Below, piece after piece: positions 15,116-23,206 of a stretch of 45,963 nt of DNA (position 1 is the first letter of the stretch; every line of letters starts with the position of its first letter). A program made the translations under genes and the position numbers. Source of the DNA: an uncultured Oscillospiraceae bacterium (GTDB taxonomy: Bacteria > Bacillota > Clostridia > Oscillospirales > Oscillospiraceae); NCBI GenBank assembly GCA_947630785.1, contig CANRIW010000015.1, positions 1-45,963 on the forward strand. Direction: 5' to 3'. Below the pieces are notes generated by a model. That model searched no databases. It had not been told where the DNA came from and saw only the letters and a program-made list of their open reading frames with translations.

Positions 15116-17171
15116 TCCCTTTGAATTCCTGCGCCAGCAGGAGCTGAAAACAGAAAAGGAGGCCCGGCGGCTGAAGCTCCGCACCCAGGCGCTGATGCTG
15201 ATCTTCTGCGGGATCCTCCTGGTCTTTTTCGCGGTGCTGTTCCAGCTCCAGATCGTCAACGGGGAGAGCTATCTGCCCACTGTCGTCCACCGCACCACCA
15301 CCGAGCGGGAGCGGGTGGACAGCGTCCGGGGGGAGATCACGGACCGCTATGGGCGGCTGCTGGTCACCAACACCATGAGCTATCATGTAGAGCTGAAACT
15401 GAGCGACATGGGGGAGCGGCGCAATGAGATCATCGCCGGTCTGCTGGCGCTGTGCAGGGAGCAGGGGGTGGAGTGGGCCGAGAACCTGCCTATCTCCCAG
15501 ACCGCCCCCTGGACCTATACCAAAGAGGACCCCCTCTGCTACGAGCATGAAAAGGAGGACGGCGGAACGGAGCTGCGGCCCACCTATCTGGGCAGTCTGG
15601 CCGAGAAGCGGGGCTGGGTGGAGGACGCCGTAAAGGACTCCCCCGACGCGGAGACCCTGTTCACCGCCATGTGCCTGGACTTCGGCCTCATTGAAGAGGG
15701 GGAGTCCCCCGACGCGGCTGACCGGGAGATGGCCGGGGTGCTGTACGCCCTCTACCTCCGGGCGGAGCAGGTATACTATCTGGACTATATCTTTGCCAGG
15801 GACGTGGACATTGCCTTCATCTCCAAGGCCAAGGAGCGGGGGCTGGACGGGGTGGTGTTCAAGACCGATACCGCCCGCAAGACCCTCACCAGCTACGCGG
15901 CCCACGTGCTGGGCACGGTAGGCGCCATCCAGGACGGGGAGCAGGACTATTACACTGATCTGGGCTATCCCCTGGACGCCAGGGTGGGCCGCAGCGGGGT
16001 GGAACTGGCCTTTGAAAACTGGCTCCACGGCACCAGCGGCACCCGCCTTGTGGTCAAAGGGGAGGACGGAGTGATCGAGGGGGAGAGCTGGGAGGATGAC
16101 AGCCCTCCGGTGGCGGGCGGCAACGTGTCCCTCACCCTGGATCTGGCCCTCCAGACCACCACGGAGAATCTGCTCGCCCAGTTTGAGTCCGGCCTGGAGG
16201 AGGAGGGCGGCGCCGCCGCGGTGGTGATGGACATGTCCGGCGGGGTGCTGGCCATGGCCTCCTATCCCGAGTTTTCCAAGTCCCAGCTGAACCGGGCCAC
16301 CCAGGGCCTCTACGCCCCTGGCTCCACCTTCAAGATGGTCACCGCCACGGCGGGGCTCACCGAAGGGGTCATCACCCCCTCGTCCATCACCACCTGCACC
16401 GGCTACTACACCTATTATGGCACCACCTACCGCTGCTGGATCGCCCCCGGCAGCCACAGCACCGAGAATGTGGTGGAGGCCATCAAGGACTCCTGTAACG
16501 TGTACTTTTACGACGTGGGCGCCAACCTGGGCATCGCCAAGCTGGGAGAGTACGCCTCCCGGTTCGGTCTGGGCCAGTATACCGGCATCGAGATCGACGA
16601 GTACAAGGGCTCCGTGGCCGGCCCGGAGACCTCCGAGGCGCTGGGCCAGGTCTGGTACGGCGGCAATGTGCTGAATGCCGCCATCGGCCAGGACAACAAC
16701 CAGTTCACCCCCATCCAGCTGGCCAACTACGTGGCCACTCTGGTCAACGGCGGCAGCCGCTATCAGGCCCATCTGCTCAAGGAGGTCCGCTCCGCTGACA
16801 GCGGCCAGGTCCTCCATGAGTACCAGCCCCAGGTGCTCAGCACCATCGACATCGACCCCGCCAACCTGGTGGCCATCAAGCAGGGCATGTACGATCTGTC
16901 CAAGACCCCGTCCATGGCCCAGTATTTCGGCAGCCTCCCGGTGGAGGTGGGCTGCAAGACCGGCACCGCCGAGGTGGCCGAGTCCACCGCCAACGCCGTG
17001 TTCGTCTGCTTCGCCCCCTATGACGATCCCCAGGTGGCCCTCTGCCTGGTGGCCGAGAAGGGCGCCTCCGGCGGCAACCTGGCCCAGATCGCCGCCGGCA
17101 TCCTTCAGCAGTATTTCTCCACCGGCAGCTCTCTGGACAGCGCCCCCGCCGAGAACACCATGGTCCGCTGA
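15108..17171 (+). CDS. mrdA: Penicillin-binding protein 2 (elongation transpeptidase)
   Basis: 687 residues with one N-terminal transmembrane helix (about 30-52) and a large outside part. The dimerisation domain begins with the usual R-G-x-I-x-D-R-Y-G-R-x-L (near residues 78-89). The transpeptidase has all three active-site motifs: S-T-F-K (S406, K409), S-C-N (462-464) and K-T-G-T (617-620). PBP2 cross-links peptidoglycan during side-wall growth with RodA, MreC and MreD. A charged insert (about 130-235) in the N-terminal part is common in Clostridial forms. ATG 15108 has GGGAGG seven bases upstream and overlaps mreD, indicating coupled translation. Confidence 0.92.
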   Translation: MNDPFEFLRQQELKTEKEARRLKLRTQALMLIFCGILLVFFAVLFQLQIVNGESYLPTVVHRTTTERERVDSVRGEITDRYGRLLVTNTMSYHVELKLSDMGERRNEIIAGLLALCREQGVEWAENLPISQTAPWTYTKEDPLCYEHEKEDGGTELRPTYLGSLAEKRGWVEDAVKDSPDAETLFTAMCLDFGLIEEGESPDAADREMAGVLYALYLRAEQVYYLDYIFARDVDIAFISKAKERGLDGVVFKTDTARKTLTSYAAHVLGTVGAIQDGEQDYYTDLGYPLDARVGRSGVELAFENWLHGTSGTRLVVKGEDGVIEGESWEDDSPPVAGGNVSLTLDLALQTTTENLLAQFESGLEEEGGAAAVVMDMSGGVLAMASYPEFSKSQLNRATQGLYAPGSTFKMVTATAGLTEGVITPSSITTCTGYYTYYGTTYRCWIAPGSHSTENVVEAIKDSCNVYFYDVGANLGIAKLGEYASRFGLGQYTGIEIDEYKGSVAGPETSEALGQVWYGGNVLNAAIGQDNNQFTPIQLANYVATLVNGGSRYQAHLLKEVRSADSGQVLHEYQPQVLSTIDIDPANLVAIKQGMYDLSKTPSMAQYFGSLPVEVGCKTGTAEVAESTANAVFVCFAPYDDPQVALCLVAEKGASGGNLAQIAAGILQQYFSTGSSLDSAPAENTMVR

Positions 17172-17177
17172 GAGACA

Positions 17178-17216
17178 AAAGATCCCGTGGTATCGCCTTG
17201 ATACCACGGGATCTTT
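17178..17216. terminator. Bidirectional terminator after mrdA
   Basis: A 17-bp perfect stem AAAGATCCCGTGGTATC (17178-17194) / complement (17200-17216) with a GCCTT loop between two convergent genes. Confidence 0.85.
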
Positions 17217-17235
17217 GCGCGTATTCCGATCATGT

Positions 17236-18069
17236 TCAGTCGAATCCGAGACCGAAATAACCCTGGGGAAAGGCCCTCCACCGGGAGGGCGGCGCCGCGA
17301 ACAGCCACCGCGCTCCGGCGAAGGGGACGCCGCCCCGGTCGGAGGCGGGCACTCTCACATCCGTGATCTGCCCGCACAGGGCGGACAGGATCGCCGCGCC
17401 CTGCTCTTCGTCCTCCGGTGCGCACAGCAGCTCCTTGACCACCGGGCGGTCCGGCCACATCTCCACGGCGGCGCAGCCAGGGCCGAGGGGCAGGTCCAGC
17501 CGGTACAGCCCGCTGCCGGGATGGGGGCACAGGACGGCCTGATACGCCAGCTCCCCGGCGGAAAACCGCACATGGGTCCGGCCGGCCAGCAGCTCCTCCC
17601 GCAGCGTGCCGTACTCCTCCGCCGTGACGGGGGAGAGGGGCCCGGGGACGGGCTCCGCCCGCAGTACCCGGTGACAGAATCCCGCCTCAAAGCCGTTCCG
17701 GGCAAAAAATCGAAACAGGGAGGGCTCCGCCGGCACGGTGAGCAGACAGTCATACCTCCGCTGGCGGGCGTACTCGGCGGCGTAGTTCAACAGCAGCGCG
17801 GCATGCCCCCAGCCCCGGGCGGCGGGATCGGTGGCCAGGGCATAGACATACCCAGCCCTGACGCTCCAGCCGTCCCCAAAGACCAGCTCTGTCTCCGGCA
17901 GGGCCAGCATGGAGCGCACCGCGCCGTCCTCTGTCAGTACCAGCGGGGCGTCTACCCCGCAGAGCTTATAAAATTGCCGCTGAAAGGCGGCGCCATCGCC
18001 GAAGGTCCGGGCCCAGAGGGCCTCGGCGGCGGGCAGTTCGTTTGGGCGGGCGGGGTGCAGCTCGATCAT
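17236..18069 (-). CDS. GNAT-family N-acetyltransferase
   Basis: 277 residues. The acetyl-CoA loop appears as A-L-A-T-D-P-A-A-R-G-W-G-H-A-A-L-L-L (R/Q-x-x-G-x-G/A), followed by a typical helix and L-F-R-F-F-A-R-N-G-F. The C-terminal ~110 residues are extra to a single GNAT domain. It could be a second degenerate acetyltransferase fold. The start ATG 18069 overlaps the stop of the upstream DUF2156 gene (ATGA), so both are made from one message. Such DUF2156-GNAT pairs recur in Clostridia. The acceptor is unknown. Confidence 0.75.
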   Translation of the reverse strand: MIELHPARPNELPAAEALWARTFGDGAAFQRQFYKLCGVDAPLVLTEDGAVRSMLALPETELVFGDGWSVRAGYVYALATDPAARGWGHAALLLNYAAEYARQRRYDCLLTVPAEPSLFRFFARNGFEAGFCHRVLRAEPVPGPLSPVTAEEYGTLREELLAGRTHVRFSAGELAYQAVLCPHPGSGLYRLDLPLGPGCAAVEMWPDRPVVKELLCAPEDEEQGAAILSALCGQITDVRVPASDRGGVPFAGARWLFAAPPSRWRAFPQGYFGLGFD

Positions 18070-18992
18070 GGGGCGACCTCCCGGGCGATATATTTTTCCA
18101 GCAGGATATCCGGGTAATAGGACAGCTTGGCCTTCCGGAGGCCCTCCAGCCCCATGTCGTCCTCCCGGTTGAGCCACTTCACCTGGGGATGGTTTTCCCG
18201 CACCCGCCGGGCCATCTCCCGGTTGACGGCGGCGTAGGCCCCCTGCACGTCCCCGAAGGACTTCTCGAAGTTCACGTCGAAGCACTCCGGGGTGATGAGC
18301 CCGCCCAGAGAGAAGGCGACGGGTCTTCCCTCCGCCCGGAGAAGCACTCCCTCCATGCCCAGCTGGTCCATGTGCTCCAGGGCGTCCAGCAGTACGGCGG
18401 ATTCCTCGGAGATGGTGTCCTCGCCGGCGGCGATCTCCCGGCGCTCCTCCGCCAAATGCCGCAGATTCCACTGCCGTTCCAAGTCCATGCACTCGCCGAC
18501 GTTCAGGGCGGTCACCGGCTCTGAGGTCCAGTCGGGGAACCGGGCGTCGAAGTGGCTGATGTGGTTCCGCTTGGCGTGGAGCTTCTTTCCCGGCAGGTCG
18601 GCCAGGCGGTTCACGTCGTACAGGTAGTCGAAGCTGTCCCGGTGGGATTCGAACGCGAACCGGCCGGGGCATGCCCCCTCGATGGCGTCCCGCTGCTCCC
18701 CGGTGACGCACACCAGCAGCGGCGGGACGCCCTGGGCGGCGGCGTCCTCTTTGATGGCGTCCAGGGCGGTGGCCAGGGGGCCGGAGCCCGCCGGATAGAG
18801 CCAGGCGGGGCCCAGGGAGCCCACTACCCGGATCAGCAGCCGGTCCTCAAACCGGGCGATCTGTTGGGTATAGATGTTCCGCCACAGGTAGATGGCGGCA
18901 AAACTGTACTCCAGGGACAGGGCCGGTTCGGCGGCCAGCAGGGGGGCGACCCATCGTCGGTCGGCCAGGTCGGGGTCTTTGAAGGCTATCAT
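18066..18992 (-). CDS. DUF2156 protein (phosphatidylglycerol lysyltransferase C-terminal-like)
   Basis: 308 residues from ATG 18992, which has AAGGAGA upstream; an ATG 33 bases earlier has no ribosome site. The fold is the double-GNAT type seen in the C-terminal part of MprF: blocks are S-F-D-Y-L-Y-D-V-x-x-L-A-x-L-x-G-K-K-L-H-A-K-R-N-H, W-N-L-R, E-G-V-L-L-R-A-E-G-R-P-V-A-F-S-L-G and the end W-L-N-R-E-D-D-M-G-L-E-G-L-R. These are characteristic of cytoplasmic DUF2156 proteins, which probably move an aminoacyl group from tRNA to an acceptor; the acceptor is unproven and there is no membrane part as in MprF. Coupled to the GNAT gene. Confidence 0.8.
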   Translation of the reverse strand: MIAFKDPDLADRRWVAPLLAAEPALSLEYSFAAIYLWRNIYTQQIARFEDRLLIRVVGSLGPAWLYPAGSGPLATALDAIKEDAAAQGVPPLLVCVTGEQRDAIEGACPGRFAFESHRDSFDYLYDVNRLADLPGKKLHAKRNHISHFDARFPDWTSEPVTALNVGECMDLERQWNLRHLAEERREIAAGEDTISEESAVLLDALEHMDQLGMEGVLLRAEGRPVAFSLGGLITPECFDVNFEKSFGDVQGAYAAVNREMARRVRENHPQVKWLNREDDMGLEGLRKAKLSYYPDILLEKYIAREVAP

Positions 18993-19065
18993 AGTTCGAC
19001 CAGTCTCCTTTTGTTCATTTGACATATCATATCACATTGATAGGGAAAGCGCAACGGCGCTTAGC

Positions 19066-19104
19066 GAGAAATCCCCGCCAGCTTGATGCCGGCGGGGATT
19101 TCTC
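19066..19104 (-). terminator. Terminator after rny
   Basis: A 14-bp perfect stem GAGAAATCCCCGCC / GGCGGGGATTTCTC with an 11-base loop, just beyond the rny stop codon. Confidence 0.75.
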
Positions 19105-19114
19105 ACTATGAATA

Positions 19115-20674
19115 TTACTTTGCGTACTCGATAGCCTTGGTCTCCCGGATGAGATTGACCTTGATCTGGCCGGGGTACTGGAGCTCGGCCTCGATCTTGT
19201 TGGCGATCTCCCGGGCCAGCAGGGCCAGCCGGTCCTCGGAGACCTCTTCGGGCTTGACCATGATGCGCACCTCGCGCCCCGCCTGGATGGCGTAGGCTTT
19301 CTCCACGCCGGGGAAGGAGGAGGACAGCTCCTCCAGCTGCTCCAGGCGCTTGATGTAGTACTCTACGTTCTCCTTGCGGGCGCCGGGGCGGGCGGCGGAG
19401 ATGGCGTCGGCCGCCTGGACCAGGCAGGCCACGATGGTCTTGGCCTCCACGTCTCCGTGGTGGGCCTCGATGGCGTGGATGACCGCCTCGCTCTCGTGGT
19501 ACTTCCGGGCCAGCTCCACGCCCAGCTGGACATGGGAGCCCTCCACCTCGTGGTTGACGGACTTGCCCAGGTCGTGGAGCAGGCCGGCGCGCTTGGCCTC
19601 GGCCACATTGGCGCCCAGCTCGGCAGCCAGCAGGCCGGCCAGATGGGACACCTCGATGGAGTGGTTCAGCACGTTCTGGCCGAAGCTGGTGCGGTAGTGC
19701 TGGCGGCCCAGCAGCTTGACCAGCTCGGGGTTCAGGCCGTGGACGTTGGTCTCGAACACGGCCCGCTCGCCCTCGGCGCGGATGGTGGCGTCCACCTCCC
19801 GCTTGGCCTTTTCCACCATCTCCTCGATGCGGGTGGGGTGGATGCGGCCGTCCAGGATGAGCTTTTCCAGGGCCAGCCGGGCGATCTCCCGGCGCACCGG
19901 GTCGAAGCAGGACACGGTGATGGCCTCGGGGGTGTCGTCGATGATGAGGTCCACGCCGGTCATGGTCTCCAAAGTGCGGATGTTCCGGCCCTCCCGGCCG
20001 ATGATGCGGCCCTTCATCTCGTCGTTGGGCAGGGGCACCACGGACACGGTGGCCTCGGACACGTGGTCGGCGGCGCACCGCTGGATGGCCAGGGCGATCT
20101 GCTCCCGGGCATAGGTGTCGGCCTCCTCCTTGAAGCGGTCCTTGATCTCCTTGAGCTTGACGGCTTCCTCGTGGGTGACCGCGTCTGCCAGCTGGTCGAT
20201 GAGATAGCGCTTGGCCTCGTCCACCGTCAGGCCGGAGATGCGCTCCAGCATCTCCAGCTGGCTGGCTTTGATCTGATCCAGTTCGGCCTTTTCAGTGTCC
20301 AGCGCGGCGATCCGCGCGGCGACGGTCTCCTCCTTGCGCTCCAGGTTCTCCAGCTTCTTGTCCAGGTTTTCCTCCTTCTGGTTCAGACGGTTTTCCTGGC
20401 GCTGGACCTCGGCCCGGCGGTCCTTGATCTCCTTGTCGAACTCGCTGCGGGCTTTCAGGATCTCCTCTTTTGCCTCCACGGTGGCCTCCCGCTTTTTGCT
20501 CTCGGCGCTCCGTGTGGCCTCGTTGATGATGCGCAGGGCCTCCTCCTCGGCGGAGCCGATCTCCCGCTCGGCGGCGGCCTTCCGGCGCTGATAGCCCACG
20601 ACCAGGCCGATGGCCAGGCAGATCACGCCCACCACCACGGCCACGATGACCAGTACGAACACTGGGACTTGCAT
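19115..20674 (-). CDS. rny: Ribonuclease Y
   Basis: 519 residues, the normal family length. Order: one N-terminal membrane helix (about 5-27), a long charged coiled coil (~30-190), a KH RNA-binding domain with [10 protein letters not shown] (222-231), and an HD domain with the metal motif L-L-H-D-L-G-K (H367, D368). RNase Y is a membrane-tied endonuclease that starts mRNA decay in Firmicutes. ATG 20674 has GGAGGTG upstream. The gene stands alone between a strong promoter with a ~215-nt leader and a terminator, which fits with autocontrol of its own message, but that is an inference. Confidence 0.95.
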   Translation of the reverse strand: MQVPVFVLVIVAVVVGVICLAIGLVVGYQRRKAAAEREIGSAEEEALRIINEATRSAESKKREATVEAKEEILKARSEFDKEIKDRRAEVQRQENRLNQKEENLDKKLENLERKEETVAARIAALDTEKAELDQIKASQLEMLERISGLTVDEAKRYLIDQLADAVTHEEAVKLKEIKDRFKEEADTYAREQIALAIQRCAADHVSEATVSVVPLPNDEMKGRIIGREGRNIRTLETMTGVDLIIDDTPEAITVSCFDPVRREIARLALEKLILDGRIHPTRIEEMVEKAKREVDATIRAEGERAVFETNVHGLNPELVKLLGRQHYRTSFGQNVLNHSIEVSHLAGLLAAELGANVAEAKRAGLLHDLGKSVNHEVEGSHVQLGVELARKYHESEAVIHAIEAHHGDVEAKTIVACLVQAADAISAARPGARKENVEYYIKRLEQLEELSSSFPGVEKAYAIQAGREVRIMVKPEEVSEDRLALLAREIANKIEAELQYPGQIKVNLIRETKAIEYAK

Positions 20675-20926
20675 GTGAGTTCCACACCTCCTGTTTTCTA
20701 AGATTTTCGTTGTTTTCAGGCAAAATTAAGCGCGATGCGCACAGAAACGCACCGCGATAATCGAAAAACCGCCCCATTTGGGCGCACTATTCGGGTTTAC
20801 AATCTATCACACGGACCGTATAGAAAACGCCGGACGGCGCTGCAAACTCATAAAACGGCGGGAGACCCGCGCGGTTTTTCAGAATTATCCTTTCATTATT
20901 GTAAAGGCCAACAGCTTTCCTGTCAA
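20675..20926 (-). promoter_or_regulatory. rny promoter and long 5' leader
   Basis: On the minus strand TTGACA (20926-20921), 17-bp spacer, TACAAT (20903-20898). The start would be near 20891, so the message has about 215 nt before the ATG. The leader holds no reading frame of note and several G/C-rich short complementarities. No known riboswitch was recognised. Confidence 0.8.
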
Positions 20927-20961
20927 GGGGGTTTTTCAACATTATTTTGGGTTTTTACAGG

Positions 20962-20990
20962 TAAAAACTCCCCCTGTTGGGGGAGTTTTA
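20962..20990 (-). terminator. Terminator of the dCMP deaminase-apbE operon, overlapping the apbE stop
   Basis: TAAAAACTCCCCC (20962-20974) and GGGGGAGTTTTA (20979-20990) form the stem with a TGTT loop; the minus-strand tail is TTTTTACC. The TAA of apbE (20990-20988) is the first base triplet of the stem. Confidence 0.85.
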
Positions 20991-22034
20991 TGGCTGGGCG
21001 ACGGTCAGATGACAGCCTGCCGAGAGGGCAAAGGCGCGCGCCAGCCCGGCGGTGACGGTGACCGAGCCGTCCTCCGAGACCAGGACCACCTCGAAATCCC
21101 GGTGGGCCCGCCAGTAGTCCAGGGCGCCCTCCGCCCCCATGACGAACAGGGCGGTAGAGAGGCCGTCGGCATAGAGGCCGCTGTCCGCCACGATGGTGAC
21201 CGAGGCCAGCCCGCTCCGGGCGGGGGCGCCGGTGCGGGGGTCCATGATGTGCCAGTAGCGGACGCCGTCCCGCTCAAAATAGCGCTCGTACCCGCCGGAG
21301 GTGACCACCGCCTTGTCCGACACGGACACCACGCCGATATATCCCTCCGGGTCCCCGGGGTCCCGGACGGCCACCCGCCAGTCGGACCCGTCGGGCTTGG
21401 AGCCCACAGTGTGGATGTTCCCCCCAAGCTCCAGCAGGGCGCTCTTTACGCCCTCCTCCCGCAGCAGGGCGGCCAGCTCGTCCCCGGTCCAGCCCTTGGC
21501 CACGGCCCCCAGGTCGATCTCCGACCCGGCGGGCAGGGAGGCGGTATCCCCCTCCAGCCGCACCTTTGTGTAGTCCACCTTTTCCAGCAGGGCGGAGAGG
21601 GCGGCCTCATCGGGGACGGTATAGTCCCCGGTGGTGAAGCCCCAGGCCCGGACCACCGGGTAGATGGTGATGTCCAGCGCGCCGTCCACTTGGGCGCACA
21701 GGGCTAAGGCCCGCCTCAGCAGCTCAGCCGTGTCGGGGGAGAGGGCGGCGGTCCCATCCCGGTTCAGGGTGGCGATCTCACTGTCCGGGTCGGTGACCGA
21801 CAGGCGGGACTCCAGCTCCAGCACCCGGTCCCTGGCGGCGGCCAGGGCGTCCGCCTCCCCGCCGTACACCGTAAGGGTCATCACCGTGTCCATGGCGGCG
21901 AAGGTGGTCTTTGCCGGCTCCGGCGCGGGCGTGCAACCAAAGGCCCCGAAAAGCGCCAAAAATGACGCAAAAAGCGCCGAAAACGCCGCGAAAGTGCGGG
22001 CTTCTGCGCGGTCTTTTCTGAGGGATCGCCTCAT
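20988..22034 (-). CDS. apbE: FAD:protein FMN transferase, lipoprotein
   Basis: 348 residues. The N-terminus is a lipoprotein signal peptide: basic start M-R-R-S-L-R-K, hydrophobic core, A-F-G-C as lipobox. ApbE proteins sit outside the membrane and attach FMN by a phosphoester to Thr/Ser of partner proteins such as Rnf and Nqr subunits. Family blocks seen are A-M-D-T-V-M-T, D-L-G-A-V-A-K-G-W (FAD site), L-L-E-L-G-G-N-I, H-I-M-D-P-R-T-G-x-P (metal site) and A-D-G-L-S-T-A-L-F-V-M-G. The start overlaps the dCMP deaminase stop (ATGA). No Rnf or Nqr genes are in the window, so its target is elsewhere. Confidence 0.92.
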   Translation of the reverse strand: MRRSLRKDRAEARTFAAFSALFASFLALFGAFGCTPAPEPAKTTFAAMDTVMTLTVYGGEADALAAARDRVLELESRLSVTDPDSEIATLNRDGTAALSPDTAELLRRALALCAQVDGALDITIYPVVRAWGFTTGDYTVPDEAALSALLEKVDYTKVRLEGDTASLPAGSEIDLGAVAKGWTGDELAALLREEGVKSALLELGGNIHTVGSKPDGSDWRVAVRDPGDPEGYIGVVSVSDKAVVTSGGYERYFERDGVRYWHIMDPRTGAPARSGLASVTIVADSGLYADGLSTALFVMGAEGALDYWRAHRDFEVVLVSEDGSVTVTAGLARAFALSAGCHLTVAQP

Positions 22035-22519
22035 TTCACCGCCTCGGGGATGGAGTCGTCCTCGTCGATCCACTCCTTTTCCACGTCTACCACCCGGTAT
22101 TCGGCGGGGGTGTCCCGCACCACCACCCGGCTGATGCCCGCGTTGATGATGAGCCGGCGGCACATGGAGCAGCAGGTGGTCCCCCGCAGCAGCTCCCCGG
22201 TGGCGGGGTCCTTGCAGGCCAGGTACAGGGTGGCCCCCAGCACCTCCCGCCGGGAGGCGGAGATGATGGCGTTGGCCTCGGCGTGGACGGAGCGGCACAG
22301 CTCGTATCGCTCCCCGGAGGGGATGTTCATGGCCTCCCGGGTGCAGTAGCCCAGGTCGCCGCAGTTCTTCCGCCCCCTGGGGGCGCCGTTGTAGCCGGAG
22401 GAGACGATCTCGTCGTTCTGGACGATGATGGCCCCGTAATGCCGGCGCATACAGGTGGAGCGCTCCAGCACGGTGGAGGCGATGTCCAGATAGTAATTCT
22501 CTTTGTCGATGCGGGCCAT
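22031..22519 (-). CDS. dCMP deaminase family protein
   Basis: 162 residues. A zinc-dependent cytidine/deoxycytidylate deaminase fold: H-A-E-A-N-A-I (zinc His and catalytic Glu) and T-C-C-S-M-C-R-R-L (zinc cysteines), with the substrate blocks S-G-Y-N-G-A-P-R-G and C-x-R. It converts dCMP to dUMP in the thymidylate route; related proteins are called ComEB in Bacillus. ATG 22519 has AAGGAGG upstream. First gene of an operon with apbE, two genes with no evident functional tie. Confidence 0.87.
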   Translation of the reverse strand: MARIDKENYYLDIASTVLERSTCMRRHYGAIIVQNDEIVSSGYNGAPRGRKNCGDLGYCTREAMNIPSGERYELCRSVHAEANAIISASRREVLGATLYLACKDPATGELLRGTTCCSMCRRLIINAGISRVVVRDTPAEYRVVDVEKEWIDEDDSIPEAVK

Positions 22520-22549
22520 GGCGCGGCCTCCTTTGGGAGATTTGGCTCA

Positions 22550-22578
22550 AGTATAGCAGGTTTTTTCCCGTTAGGCAA
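22550..22578 (-). promoter_or_regulatory. Promoter of the dCMP deaminase-apbE operon
   Basis: On the minus strand TTGCCT (22578-22573), 17-bp spacer, TATACT (22555-22550). Confidence 0.8.
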
Positions 22579-22611
22579 TGAAAGATTCACATTTTGTTTA
22601 CGTTTACCCCA

Positions 22612-22640
22612 TTGACGGGGACTAATTGGAGGCTTAATAT
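22612..22640 (+). promoter_or_regulatory. Promoter of the small zinc-ribbon gene
   Basis: TTGACG (22612-22617), 17-bp spacer, TAATAT (22635-22640). It is divergent from and 33 bp away from the previous promoter. Confidence 0.8.
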
Positions 22641-22693
22641 AAGAGTATCCTTCCAAAGCGCCCCAAAATCACCCGATGAGGAGGTGATCGCCC

Positions 22694-23089
22694 ATGATTC
22701 GGCGGGCTCTGACCCAGTTCATGGCCGGCCGCTACGGCGGCGACCAGCTGAATATGTTCCTGATCGTGATCTATGTGGTCCTCTGCCTCGTCGGGCTGTT
22801 CGTCCGCTGGGGGATCCTGGAGCTCGCCGCTCTCGTGCTGGTGATCGTCTGCCTGTTCCGCTCCCTCTCCCGGAACATCGACAAGCGGCGGGCGGAGAAT
22901 ACGAAATTCCTCCAGCTCACCCGGCCCATCGTGCGGCGCTTTTCCATCTTCCGCGCCCGGATGGCGGACAGAGATCATCGCTACTTCAAATGCCCCAACT
23001 GCGGCCAGCAGATGCGGGTGCCCAGGGGCAAAGGGCGGATCACCGTCCACTGCCGGTCCTGCGGCGCCACCTTTGAGGAGAAAAGCTGA
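22694..23089 (+). CDS. Membrane protein with C-terminal zinc ribbon
   Basis: 131 residues. Two adjacent hydrophobic helices (about 20-38 and 42-58), a basic linker (S-R-N-I-D-K-R-R-A) and a C-terminal zinc ribbon C-P-N-C-G-Q-Q-M-R-V-P-R-G-K-G ... H-C-R-S-C-G-A-T-F. The ribbon with the R-G-K-G segment is often found in small Clostridial membrane proteins of unknown role. AGGAGGTGATC gives a strong ribosome site. Monocistronic. It resembles in design, not in sequence, the protein at 7865-8242. Confidence 0.7.
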   Translation: MIRRALTQFMAGRYGGDQLNMFLIVIYVVLCLVGLFVRWGILELAALVLVIVCLFRSLSRNIDKRRAENTKFLQLTRPIVRRFSIFRARMADRDHRYFKCPNCGQQMRVPRGKGRITVHCRSCGATFEEKS

Positions 23090-23107
23090 ACACAGAGCGC
23101 AGAAATA

Positions 23108-23152
23108 CTCCCCCTGTGCAGGGCAGCGGCAAAGCTGCCCGCACAGGGGGAG
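23108..23152 (+). terminator. Terminator after the small zinc-ribbon gene
   Basis: CTCCCCCTGTGC / GCACAGGGGGAG with a second nested stem GGGCAGC / GCTGCCC, then CATTTTAT. Confidence 0.85.
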
Positions 23153-23206
23153 CATTTTATCCTCCGCAGGGATCCCGCTGCGGAGAGGCGAAAGGCCCGG
23201 CTGAGA

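Noticed and set aside
14919-17207. 762-residue minus-strand reading frame opposite mrdA
   Set aside because: Gly/His/Leu-rich shadow of the PBP2 gene with no domain.
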